This document shows, in pieces, positions 8,739 to 16,117 of a stretch of 46,893 bases of DNA. Every line of letters begins with the position of its first letter. Position 1 is the first letter of the stretch. The translations under genes and the position numbers were made by a program. This DNA is from Thiogranum sp. (GTDB lineage: Bacteria > Pseudomonadota > Gammaproteobacteria > DSM-19610): contig JASBST010000055.1 of the NCBI GenBank assembly GCA_030148775.1, forward strand, positions 1 to 46,893, in the 5' to 3' direction. The notes beneath the pieces are model-generated. The model searched no databases. It was not told where the DNA came from and saw nothing but the letters and a program-made list of their open reading frames with translations.

Positions 8739-10084
8739 AGCGCCAGCATCAGACCGGTGTCGTGACTCTGCTGGGGGCGGTATTCATACTGGTGGTCATG
8801 GCGGTGCTGGCGCAGACCCTGAACCGCTTGAGCGCCTCCGGACTGATCGACAGCGCCGTGCAGCAGGATACAGTCGAAGCCCTGTTCATCGCCGAGTCGG
8901 GCGTTGAATATGCCTCGTCACTTTACGCCCGGGGCACGACCTGTGTCGCGCTGAGCGCGGTGGGCTCCACGCCGGTGGGGCGCGGCAGTTTCGAAATCAC
9001 CAACGCATTCATGGTCAATGGCGACTGCCGTGTCCAAGTCCGCGCCGCCATCACCCCCTTGAGTGTCGGCGCGACCGCCGCCACCCGCATTGTGCAGGCC
9101 GATCTGCGACTGGCGGGCGGCGAAGGCTGGGCGGTCGGGGACAACGGTGCCATGCTGCGCTGGGACGGGGTCAGCTGGAACGCCGTGGCCAGCGTAACCA
9201 CGCGAAACCTCAACAGTGTTCACTGCATCAACGCCAACGATTGCTGGGCGGTAGGCGACAACAGTACGGTCCTGCATTGGAATGGCGCCGCCTGGTCGGC
9301 GGTCCCTGTCAGCAACAATCGACAGCTGACCGGGGTCAGTTGTCCGCCTTTGACATCGACCGCTTGTCAGGCAGTGGGTTATTGGGTGTTTTTTGGCCCG
9401 TACGAGTTCGGGGCGGCGCTGCGCTGGAACGGCAGCAACTGGCAGAACACGCCTGTCTTTATGCCTTTCAACCGATTCAATGCCGTGGCCTGCACCAGCG
9501 CGACCTGTTTCGGAGTTTCCAATTGGGGCTCGGTGCGCGATGCTTCATCGGGCTGGTTCCCGGTCTATGGCCCCACGCCAGGCGCGCCCGCACTCAACGG
9601 CATCGATTGCCCGGCCGATGATCAATGCTGGGCCGTGGGCGCGTTATCGGGAAACAGCTATTCTCTCGTGCGCTTTTCCGCCGGCACCTGGTCGCCGTTG
9701 ACCGTCCCGGCATCGAACCAGGGGCGCAGTGACCTCAACGCCGTCTCTTGTGCCACGGCTGATGACTGCTGGGCGGTGGGCGACAGGCGCAACAGCCGTT
9801 ATGTTCTGCTTCATTGGTCCGGCGGCAACTGGAGCGCCACGCTATTGCGTAATGGTCAACACCGTGAGAATCTCAACGGTATCCACTGCGCACTGCCCAC
9901 TGACTGCTGGGCCGTCGGGGACCAGCGCAACGGCTGGAATCTGATTCATTATGACGGCGTGAGCTGGAGTTATATCGGCGCGGCCGCGCCAGGCGGTGAA
10001 AATCTCAACGATGTCTATCTCAGCGGCGGCGGTGGCACCAGCGGTGTCTCCCTGGTGCGCTGGCGCGAACTGGTGGTGAATTGA
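8735..10084 (+). CDS. Minor pilin (PilX/MshP-like) fused to a predicted seven-bladed propeller
   Basis: A 449-aa fusion. Residues 1-125 look like a PilX/MshP/GspK-type minor pilin: leader MKRQHQTG, a hydrophobic helix VVTLLGAVFILVVMAVLAQ without the Glu5 of major pilins, and FIAESGVEYASSLYAR. Residues 130-430 contain seven units with the core [W/Q/F]-[A/G]-V-[G/S] at about 132, 171, 212, 259, 299, 346 and 392. The better-conserved units have LNxVxC before this core and HWxGxxWS after it. Six units carry a Cys pair just before the core (164/170, 203/211, 253/258, 292/298, 339/345, 385/391). This is what a disulphide-stabilised beta-propeller would look like. It could serve as a tip adhesin in place of PilY1 or MshQ; that role is inferred. 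Confidence 0.75.
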   Translation: MKRQHQTGVVTLLGAVFILVVMAVLAQTLNRLSASGLIDSAVQQDTVEALFIAESGVEYASSLYARGTTCVALSAVGSTPVGRGSFEITNAFMVNGDCRVQVRAAITPLSVGATAATRIVQADLRLAGGEGWAVGDNGAMLRWDGVSWNAVASVTTRNLNSVHCINANDCWAVGDNSTVLHWNGAAWSAVPVSNNRQLTGVSCPPLTSTACQAVGYWVFFGPYEFGAALRWNGSNWQNTPVFMPFNRFNAVACTSATCFGVSNWGSVRDASSGWFPVYGPTPGAPALNGIDCPADDQCWAVGALSGNSYSLVRFSAGTWSPLTVPASNQGRSDLNAVSCATADDCWAVGDRRNSRYVLLHWSGGNWSATLLRNGQHRENLNGIHCALPTDCWAVGDQRNGWNLIHYDGVSWSYIGAAAPGGENLNDVYLSGGGGTSGVSLVRWRELVVN

Positions 10085-10137
10085 CAGCACGACGCACATC
10101 GGCGACGCTTGGCGCACTCATCGACAGAGGATCCGCG

Positions 10138-11064
10138 GTGTTTCGACTCAACAGCAAGTCCCGCAGCCACCGCTTATGCGCGCTGGTCGCTGACGATGAG
10201 GGCGTCGCCCTGGCTTGTGTCGACCATGCCAAGGAGGAAAAGCCCGTGCTGGAGTACTGCGCCTTTCATCCCCTTGAACAGGAGCAGTCGCTGGCGGCGC
10301 TGCTGAAAAAAACGGTGGCGCAGTACCGCCTCGACAGGACCCGTTGTTCCACCCTTTTGGCGGCGCAGGACTATCAGCTGCTGATGGTCGAGGCGCCGGA
10401 GGTTCCGGCCGCCGAGCTCAAGGCCGCGATTCGCTGGCGGGTTCGCGATCTGATCGATTTCCATATCGATGACGCCGTGCTGGACGTTTTCGATATGCCG
10501 CCGAGTGGCGCGCGCAAAGTACAGGAAAGTCTTTATGTGGTGGTTTCGCGCGCCGCGGTGGTGGAACAACGCACCCAACGGCTGCAGGAGGCGGGGGTGG
10601 AACTGGCAGTGATCGACATCCCCGAGCTGGCGTTACGCAACATCGCCGCGCGCGTACCGCACGACGCCAATGGTCAGGTGCTGTTGTACTTCAATGCCAG
10701 TCAGGGTCTGATCACCTTGACGCGGGACGCGACGCTGTATCTGGCGCGCGGCATGGAATTCGGCTGGTCGCAGTTACTGGACTCGCCGGCATTGGCGGAA
10801 CGACTGGCGCTGGAACTGCAACGTTCCATGGACTACTACGACCGGCATTTCCAGCAGGCGCCCATCAATCAGCTGACCCTTTGCGCGGCGCCTCAAGGCG
10901 TAGGCGGACTGGCCGAACAGCTAATGCAACTGACCGGAATAGAAGTGCAGGTTTTGGGGGCCGCCGATGTGATCGACGTACCTGCGGGAGTCGATGACGC
11001 CGAGCTGGCGCGTTGCCTGTTGGCCATCGGCGCCGCCTTGCGTAGCGAACCGGCGCAACTGTAG
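10138..11064 (+). CDS. mshI: MshI-like PilM-family pilus biogenesis protein
   Basis: Protein of the PilM/MshI actin-like family (308 aa), expected to sit at the cytoplasmic face and recruit the inner-membrane assembly proteins. Visible features are FRLNSKSRSHRLCALVADD at the start, VEAPEVPAAELKAAIRWRV in the centre, typical of PilM-like substructure, and LALELQRSMDYYDRHF. The GTG at 10138 has AGAGG seven bases upstream; a TTG at 10081 overlapping the previous stop would add 19 residues without similarity. Its place at the 3' end of the cluster is unusual: in Vibrio-type MSHA loci mshI precedes mshJKL. Confidence 0.72.
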   Translation: MFRLNSKSRSHRLCALVADDEGVALACVDHAKEEKPVLEYCAFHPLEQEQSLAALLKKTVAQYRLDRTRCSTLLAAQDYQLLMVEAPEVPAAELKAAIRWRVRDLIDFHIDDAVLDVFDMPPSGARKVQESLYVVVSRAAVVEQRTQRLQEAGVELAVIDIPELALRNIAARVPHDANGQVLLYFNASQGLITLTRDATLYLARGMEFGWSQLLDSPALAERLALELQRSMDYYDRHFQQAPINQLTLCAAPQGVGGLAEQLMQLTGIEVQVLGAADVIDVPAGVDDAELARCLLAIGAALRSEPAQL

Positions 11065-11066
11065 CG

Positions 11067-12479
11067 TCAGCGCGCTACATTCATTGCCAGTTCTTTGATC
11101 TTTCTTGTCAGGGTATTGCGTCCCCAGCCGAGCAGGCGCGCGGCATCCTGTCGGCGGCCGCCGGTGCGCGCCAGCGCCGATTCGATCATAATCCGCTCGA
11201 ATGCCGGCAGGGCTTCATCGAGCAGCGCTTCGCGTCCGTCCGCCAACTGCAGGTCGGCCCAGTTTTTCAAAGCCGCTTCCCAGCCCTGGCCACCGACCAG
11301 CTCTCCGCTGCGGCGCTGATGGAGCTCCGCGGGCAAATCGTCGATACGGACCTCCTTTCCCGAAGCCATGACGGTCAGCCAGCGGCATAGATTCTCCACC
11401 TGACGCACATTCCCCGGCCAGTCGAGCTGCTTGAGGTGCGCGGCGGTCTCGGGCAAGAGTGCTTTGCTCTCGACGTTGAGTTCCCGCGCGGCGCTCTGCA
11501 GGAAATGGCGCATCAACAAACCGATATCCTCGCGTCGCTCGCGCAACGCCGGCAGGTGGATCCGGATTACATTCAGGCGGTGGAACAGGTATTCCCGAAA
11601 GCTGCCTTCCTTGACCCGCTGCTCCAGATTCTGGTGCGTCGCAGCGATGATGCGGACGTTGACCTTGATCGGCGTATGGCCGCCGACCCGATAAAACTCA
11701 CCGTCCGACAGCACCCGTAGCAGGCGGGTCTGCATCTCCGCGGGCATGTCACCGATTTCATCCAGAAACAGTGTGCCGCCATCGGACTGTTCGAAGCGCC
11801 CCACGCGCTGCGTCTGCGCGCCGGTGAAGGCGCCGCGCTCGTGGCCGAACAGCTCCGACTCGAGCAGGTCGCGCGGGATAGCGGCCATATTCAGCGCGAC
11901 GAACGGGTTGTTCGAGCGCGGGCTGTGACGGTGCAACGCACGCGCCACCAGCTCCTTGCCGGTGCCCGATTCGCCATTGATGAGTACCGTGATGTTCGAA
12001 CGCGACAGCCGGCCGATGGCGCGGAACACTTCCTGCATTGCAGGCGCCTCGCCGATGATTTCCGGTACCTCCTCTTTACCGGCCGAGTGGGCGTCGTTCT
12101 TGTTGGCGCGACTGTGATCGACCGCACGCCGCGTAAGCTCGACGGCTTCCTGCACATCGAAGGGTTTGGGCAGGTACTCGAACGCACCGCCTTTATAGGC
12201 CGTGACCGCGCTGTCCAGATCCGAATGCGCGGTAATGATGATGACCGGCAGATCGGGATAGCGCTGTTGGATTTTACCCAGCAGCTCGAAGCCGTCCATC
12301 CCGGGCATGCGCACGTCGGTGATCAGCGCATCGGGCTGGCCGCGTTCGAGGGTTTCCAGAATGCCACTGGCGGAGGCAAAACTCTTCACGTCCATGTCGG
12401 CTTTCTCCAGGGCCTTCTCCAAGACCCAGCGTATGGACTGATCGTCGTCAATCACCCAGACGCTTTCAGCATGTGTCAT
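11067..12479 (-). CDS. ntrC: Nitrogen regulator NtrC (GlnG)
   Basis: Response regulator and sigma54 activator of nitrogen-limitation genes (470 aa). The receiver domain includes VWVIDDDQSIR and phospho-acceptor Asp55 in ITDVRMPG. The AAA+ domain has Walker A GESGTGKE, the sigma54-contact motif GAFTGA (in FGHERGAFTGAQTQ) and LFLDEIGDM. A Fis-type helix-turn-helix (RQDAARLLGWGRNTLTRKIKEL) ends the protein. Start ATG 12479 matches the family; 17 upstream codons are overlap with ntrB. It overlaps ntrB by 14 bp and converges on mshI with only two bases between stops. Confidence 0.97.
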   Translation of the reverse strand: MTHAESVWVIDDDQSIRWVLEKALEKADMDVKSFASASGILETLERGQPDALITDVRMPGMDGFELLGKIQQRYPDLPVIIITAHSDLDSAVTAYKGGAFEYLPKPFDVQEAVELTRRAVDHSRANKNDAHSAGKEEVPEIIGEAPAMQEVFRAIGRLSRSNITVLINGESGTGKELVARALHRHSPRSNNPFVALNMAAIPRDLLESELFGHERGAFTGAQTQRVGRFEQSDGGTLFLDEIGDMPAEMQTRLLRVLSDGEFYRVGGHTPIKVNVRIIAATHQNLEQRVKEGSFREYLFHRLNVIRIHLPALRERREDIGLLMRHFLQSAARELNVESKALLPETAAHLKQLDWPGNVRQVENLCRWLTVMASGKEVRIDDLPAELHQRRSGELVGGQGWEAALKNWADLQLADGREALLDEALPAFERIMIESALARTGGRRQDAARLLGWGRNTLTRKIKELAMNVAR

Positions 12480-13539
12480 TCGCAACCTCCAATGGCAAAA
12501 GAACCGTGAAGCGGGTATTTCCCGGTTCACTGGTGAACTCGATGATTCCGTTGTGTTGATTGATCAGCGACTGGGCGATCGACAATCCCAGCCCCGTCCC
12601 TTCGGGGCGGCCGCTGACCATGGGATAGAAGATTTTGTTCTGCATATCAGGGGCGATTCCCGGGCCGTTGTCGATGATGTCCACCCGTATCACCAGCTTG
12701 TAGCGGGTATGGCCGATGGTGAACTGTCGCTGGGTGCGGCTGCGCAGGGTGATACAGGTGGCGCCGGCCTGCGCGGCATTGCGTACCAGATTGAGCAGCG
12801 CCTGCACCAGCAGCTCGGCATCGGCCTGCAGCTCGGGGATACTGGGATCGTATTCGCGTTTCAGCTCCAGACCGGGGTGGGATTCGGCGTCGACCAGGCT
12901 GCGCACGTGCTCGATCACTTGGTGAATATTCAGGGTGCGGTTGTCGGGCACGTTGTTCGGCCCGAGCATGCGATCGACGAGATTGCGCAGCCTATCGGCC
13001 TCGCCGATGATCACCCGCGTGTATTCGGTCAGCTCCGGTTGCTCCAGCTCGCTTTCCAGCAACTGCGCTGCGCCGCGCAGGCCGCCAAGGGGGTTCTTTA
13101 TCTCGTGCGCCATGCCGCGCATCAGATCGCGCGCCGCACGCTGTTGCGTCAACAGGTGCTCTTCGTGCGCGATGCGCAAATGCCGGTCCACCCTTACTAT
13201 CTCCAACAGCAAATCTCCGTTACTCAGCGGTGTCACCGTGCAGTCGACCGTGATCGGCCGGCCGTAGGCGGTGTGCAGTTCCAGTTCGCGTTCGGTGAAC
13301 GGCTCCTGCGCGTGCAGCGCACCGCGCAAGCGCTCGCCGAGCGAACGTCCGGCCTGCAGCATTCCCGGCCAGTATTGGCCACTGACCTGGCGGCGGCTGA
13401 TTTCGAACAGATTCTCCGCGGCCGGATTCAGGTACGTCAGATGCAGCGCGCCGTCGAGCAGAATCACGGCCGTATTGAGCGTTTCCAATAATTGGCCGGG
13501 CCAGGCCAGCAACAGATCGTCGGGCATTGTCATGTTCAT
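12466..13539 (-). CDS. ntrB: Nitrogen sensor kinase/phosphatase NtrB (GlnL)
   Basis: Cytosolic histidine kinase/phosphatase that sets NtrC phosphorylation in response to PII (357 aa). An N-terminal PAS domain (about 15-110, with VILLDGALHLTYLNPAAENLF), H box RGMAHEIKNPLGG with His145, N box LNLVRNAAQAG, and G boxes IDNGPGIAPD and GTGLGLSIAQSLI are visible. The first three in-frame ATGs are codons 1, 3 and 5 (13539, 13533, 13527), and none has a clear ribosome-binding site. If the sigma54 element at 13545-13560 is used, only the third would lie inside the mRNA. Downstream it is coupled to ntrC. Confidence 0.95.
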   Translation of the reverse strand: MNMTMPDDLLLAWPGQLLETLNTAVILLDGALHLTYLNPAAENLFEISRRQVSGQYWPGMLQAGRSLGERLRGALHAQEPFTERELELHTAYGRPITVDCTVTPLSNGDLLLEIVRVDRHLRIAHEEHLLTQQRAARDLMRGMAHEIKNPLGGLRGAAQLLESELEQPELTEYTRVIIGEADRLRNLVDRMLGPNNVPDNRTLNIHQVIEHVRSLVDAESHPGLELKREYDPSIPELQADAELLVQALLNLVRNAAQAGATCITLRSRTQRQFTIGHTRYKLVIRVDIIDNGPGIAPDMQNKIFYPMVSGRPEGTGLGLSIAQSLINQHNGIIEFTSEPGNTRFTVLLPLEVANDTC

Positions 13540-13544
13540 CCGAG

Positions 13545-13560
13545 TGCAAAAACCAAACCA
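13545..13560 (-). promoter_or_regulatory. Candidate sigma54 (-24/-12) promoter for ntrBC
   Basis: On the minus strand TGGTTTGGTTTTTGCA has GG and GC separated by exactly ten bases and a good TTGCA -12 element; the -24 half (TGGTTTG) is weak. The predicted transcription start is near 13534, which is inside the first ATG codons of ntrB. That would make the message nearly leaderless. The NtrC-like site at 13720-13736 lies about 195 bp upstream, a workable enhancer distance. Confidence 0.35.
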
Positions 13561-13719
13561 GCTCGCCTGGATCGCGTCGCGATCACCCGCCGAATCTATA
13601 CAGGACGAGAAAGCCTATGATTTTTAATTACAAAATCTATTCAAGGGAAGAATCCCCGAGTTTTAGCCTGGCGTGGGAACGACCCCAATAAGTGCAGATG
13701 CACGGGCTGGCCCGGGATA

Positions 13720-13736
13720 CGCACCATTATAGTGCA
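13720..13736. promoter_or_regulatory. NtrC-binding site upstream of ntrBC
   Basis: CGCACCATTATAGTGCA matches the NtrC consensus TGCACC-N5-GGTGCA at 10 of 12 fixed positions. It sits in the 222-bp spacer between the DUF4124 gene and ntrB, 26 bp beyond the DUF4124 stop. It fits autoregulation of ntrBC separately from glnA. The rest of the 13540-13761 spacer is AT-rich near 13620-13640 and contains no gene. Confidence 0.6.
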
Positions 13737-13761
13737 TATTGCAGACGTTAAATGCCCTGCT

Positions 13762-14373
13762 TCAACGGGAGAGTGTGGATTTTGGTGCGGGTACGGGTTT
13801 TGGTGCGGAAGTGGGCGCTGGCGCGGTCGATTGCGGGCCACGCGGGAAGTTGATCGATTGCCGGTGCAGATAAAAACGCACGCTTTCGCTGCGTTGCGTC
13901 GGCTGTCCGGAAGCCGAAATCACGGCGACCGAAACGGTGTGGGTGCCGCGATCCAGATTGGGTATCAGCGTCTGCGCCGATACGCTCGGCTCGCCAAAGG
14001 GTTGATCATCCAGAAAAAACTGGAGCCTGTCACCCGCGGCGACCTGCAACGGCGGTTGCACCAATGCCTTGATGGTGACGTTGCCGGTGTTATCACGCAA
14101 GGTTTCGTCCGCCTGCGGTGCAACGATCCGGACGGCTTCATAATCCGCCGCCGTGGCGGCTCTCTCCCGGGGCGCCGTCGCACGCGTCGCGCCATACTTG
14201 GGGGCCGGTACCGTCGACAGGGGGGGCAACTTGAGCGGCTCGCCGTGACCTACTGGGTCGTCGGTGTAGACCACGTTGCCGTGCTCGTCCACGCTTTTGT
14301 ACACGGCCGCCCACACCGACGGGGCGGAGACCCATAACAGCGCTGCGAATATAAAGCCGGTTTTGCCAATCAT
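13762..14373 (-). CDS. Secreted DUF4124-type protein between glnA and ntrB
   Basis: Exported protein of unknown function (203 aa). The start ATG 14373 gives a clear signal peptide, MIGKTGFIFAALLWVSAPSVWA, and is preceded by GGGGG; longer frames to 14505 lack one. After the signal, AVYKSVDEHGNVVYTDDPV is the characteristic DUF4124 N-terminus. A domain at about residues 85-175 looks like a beta-sandwich (LRDNTGNVTIKALVQPPL ... GTHTVSVAVISASGQ). The C-terminus is Pro/Ala-rich. DUF4124 genes are often found next to glnA-ntrBC in gammaproteobacteria, but no role in nitrogen control has been shown to my knowledge. Confidence 0.8.
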   Translation of the reverse strand: MIGKTGFIFAALLWVSAPSVWAAVYKSVDEHGNVVYTDDPVGHGEPLKLPPLSTVPAPKYGATRATAPRERAATAADYEAVRIVAPQADETLRDNTGNVTIKALVQPPLQVAAGDRLQFFLDDQPFGEPSVSAQTLIPNLDRGTHTVSVAVISASGQPTQRSESVRFYLHRQSINFPRGPQSTAPAPTSAPKPVPAPKSTLSR

Positions 14374-14430
14374 TGGGCAACCCCCAGTGGTTATGCACAG
14401 GATCACCTTACTGTGCGTGCGGATGGGGCG

Positions 14431-14461
14431 CAACAAAAAACGCCCCCGCTTGGGGGGCGTT
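14431..14461 (-). terminator. glnA: Intrinsic terminator downstream of glnA
   Basis: On the minus strand AACGCCCCC (14461-14453), loop CAAGC, and GGGGGCGTT (14447-14439) form a 9-bp stem followed by a T-run at 14440-14435. It lies between the glnA stop and the DUF4124 start, so glnA is mostly transcribed alone. Confidence 0.85.
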
Positions 14462-14482
14462 CCGCTACCGGTCGTCGGATAC

Positions 14483-15892
14483 TCAGAGGCTGTAGTACAT
14501 GTCAAACTCGACCGGATGCGTGGTCATGCGCAGACGGGTCACTTCCTCCATCTTCAGGCCGATATAGGCATCGATCATATCGTCGGTGAACACGCCGCCG
14601 GCGGTAAGGAACTTGCGGTCCTTGTCGAGCGCATCCAGTGCCTGATCGAAGGAGTAGCAGACCTGCGGGATCTTGGCCTCTTCTTCGGGCGGCAGATCGT
14701 ACAGGTCCTTGTCCATGGCATCGCCGGGGTGGATTTTGTTCTTGATGCCGTCGATCCCGGCCATCAGCATGGCGGAGAACGCCAGGTAGGGATTGGCGGT
14801 GGAATCCGGAAACCGCACTTCGATGCGGCGCGCCTTGGGGTTGGAGACGAACGGGATGCGGATCGACGCCGAACGGTTGCGCGCCGAATAGGCCAGCATC
14901 ACCGGAGCCTCGAAGCCCGGCACCAGTCGCTTGTAGGAGTTGGTGGAGGCGTTGGTGAAAGCATTGAGCGCGCGCGCGTGCTTGATGATGCCACCGATAT
15001 AGTAAAGAGCGATATCGGACAGACCGCCGTATTTCTTGCCGGTGAACAGGTTGCTGCCGTTTTTGGCCAGTGACTGGTGAACGTGCATGCCGTTGCCGTT
15101 GTCGCCGACTAGCGGCTTGGGCATGAAGGTAGCCGTTTTCCCATAACTGTGAGCCACATTCCAGATGACGTATTTCAATATCTGCACTTCGTCGGCCTTG
15201 CGTACCAGGGTGTTGAACGCCGCACCGATTTCGCACTGACCGGCGGTGGCCACCTCATGGTGGTGCACTTCGGTGGGACAACCCATCTCGTCCAGAGCCA
15301 GGCACATGGCGGAACGGATGTCGTGCAGGGAATCGACCGGCGGCACGGGGAAATATCCCCCCTTGATGCCGGGACGGTGGCCAATGTTGCCATCTTCGTA
15401 GACGCGTTCGGCGTTCCACGACGCCTCATCTGAATCCACCTTATAGAAGGCGCCGCCCATGTTGGCGCCCCAGCGGACGTCGTCGAGGATGAAAAACTCG
15501 TTCTCCGGACCGAAATACGCGGTGTCGGCGATCTTGGTCGATTTCAGATAGGCCTCGGCGCGCTGCGCGATGGAGCGTGGATCGCGATCGTAGCCCTTCA
15601 TGGTGGTGGGCTCGAGGATGTCGCAGCGCAGATTCATGGTCGACTCGTCGGCGAACGGATCGAGCACTGCGGTTGCGGTATCCGGCATCAGAATCATGTC
15701 GGACTCGTTGATGCCCTTCCAGCCCGAGATACTGGACCCGTCAAACATCTTTCCGTCTTTGAAAAAACCGGCGTTGATTTCGCCGGCCGGCAGCGTCACG
15801 TGTTGTTCTTTGCCGCGCGTGTCGGTGAAACGCAGGTCAACGAACTTCACGCCGTTGTCCTTCATCAGTTTTGTAACCTTGGCTGCCGTCAT
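14483..15892 (-). CDS. glnA: Glutamine synthetase, type I
   Basis: ATP-dependent glutamate-ammonia ligase, the main ammonium-assimilation enzyme (469 aa, normal length). Visible motifs are the N-terminal [18 protein letters not shown], the latch FDGSSISGW, the ATP-site motif [17 protein letters not shown], and [32 protein letters not shown] (partial segments). The adenylylation tyrosine lies in [10 protein letters not shown] near residue 398, so GlnE control is expected. The start ATG 15892 has GGAGGAA seven bases upstream. A full NtrC/sigma54 control region precedes it and a terminator follows it. Confidence 0.98.
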   Translation of the reverse strand: MTAAKVTKLMKDNGVKFVDLRFTDTRGKEQHVTLPAGEINAGFFKDGKMFDGSSISGWKGINESDMILMPDTATAVLDPFADESTMNLRCDILEPTTMKGYDRDPRSIAQRAEAYLKSTKIADTAYFGPENEFFILDDVRWGANMGGAFYKVDSDEASWNAERVYEDGNIGHRPGIKGGYFPVPPVDSLHDIRSAMCLALDEMGCPTEVHHHEVATAGQCEIGAAFNTLVRKADEVQILKYVIWNVAHSYGKTATFMPKPLVGDNGNGMHVHQSLAKNGSNLFTGKKYGGLSDIALYYIGGIIKHARALNAFTNASTNSYKRLVPGFEAPVMLAYSARNRSASIRIPFVSNPKARRIEVRFPDSTANPYLAFSAMLMAGIDGIKNKIHPGDAMDKDLYDLPPEEEAKIPQVCYSFDQALDALDKDRKFLTAGGVFTDDMIDAYIGLKMEEVTRLRMTTHPVEFDMYYSL

Positions 15893-15990
15893 TTACCTTC
15901 CTCCGAGATTAGGCTGGGTCAATTAAAACTCGCTCCCGGTGGGTCGCACCAGGCGTAGACCGGGTAACAAAATAAAGTGCTCACTGTTAG

Positions 15991-16006
15991 AGCACGAATT
16001 ATGCCA
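15991..16006 (-). promoter_or_regulatory. glnA: Sigma54 promoter of glnA (glnAp2-like)
   Basis: On the minus strand TGGCATAATTCGTGCT contains TGGCA at -24 and TGC at -12, with GG and GC separated by ten bases. Expected start of transcription is near 15980, leaving a leader of about 88 nt to the glnA ATG. The two NtrC sites would then be centred at about -98 and -129. Confidence 0.65.
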
Positions 16007-16014
16007 TGGCAAAA

Positions 16015-16044
16015 AATATTTTGCCTACAAAGAGTTGCGTCAAA
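16015..16044 (-). promoter_or_regulatory. glnA: Possible sigma70 promoter of glnA (glnAp1-like)
   Basis: On the minus strand TTGACG (16044-16039) and AATATT (16020-16015) are separated by 18 bp. This would give basal glnA expression upstream of the sigma54 start, as glnAp1 does in enteric bacteria. The -10 match is only 4 of 6. Confidence 0.35.
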
Positions 16045-16069
16045 ATTCGGCTCCGACCAAGTCACTTCA

Positions 16070-16086
16070 CGCACTAGTTTGGTGCG
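16070..16086. promoter_or_regulatory. NtrC-binding site 2 of glnA (proximal)
   Basis: CGCACTAGTTTGGTGCG matches TGCACC-N5-GGTGCA at 9 of 12 fixed positions and is itself nearly palindromic. Its centre is 31 bp from the distal site, close to three helical turns, so NtrC dimers would bind on the same DNA face. Confidence 0.7.
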
Positions 16087-16100
16087 CGCGTAGAAGGCCA

Positions 16101-16117
16101 TGCTCCTTTTGGGTGCA
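16101..16117. promoter_or_regulatory. NtrC-binding site 1 of glnA (distal)
   Basis: TGCTCCTTTTGGGTGCA matches TGCACC-N5-GGTGCA at 11 of 12 fixed positions. It ends one base before the stop codon of the metal transporter gene, so the enhancer fills all the space left by its neighbour. Confidence 0.8.

Noticed and set aside
13691..13702. AGTGCAGATGCA (with GTGCA-GA-TGCAC) as another NtrC site
   Set aside because: The half-sites point the wrong way (GTGCA then TGCAC) and the spacing is too short for TGCACC-N5-GGTGCA.
16009..16025. GGCAAAATATTTTTTGC on the minus strand as a glnA sigma54 promoter
   Set aside because: The GG and GC are 13 bases apart; sigma54 elements require 10. The neighbouring TGGCATAATTCGTGCT has the right spacing.
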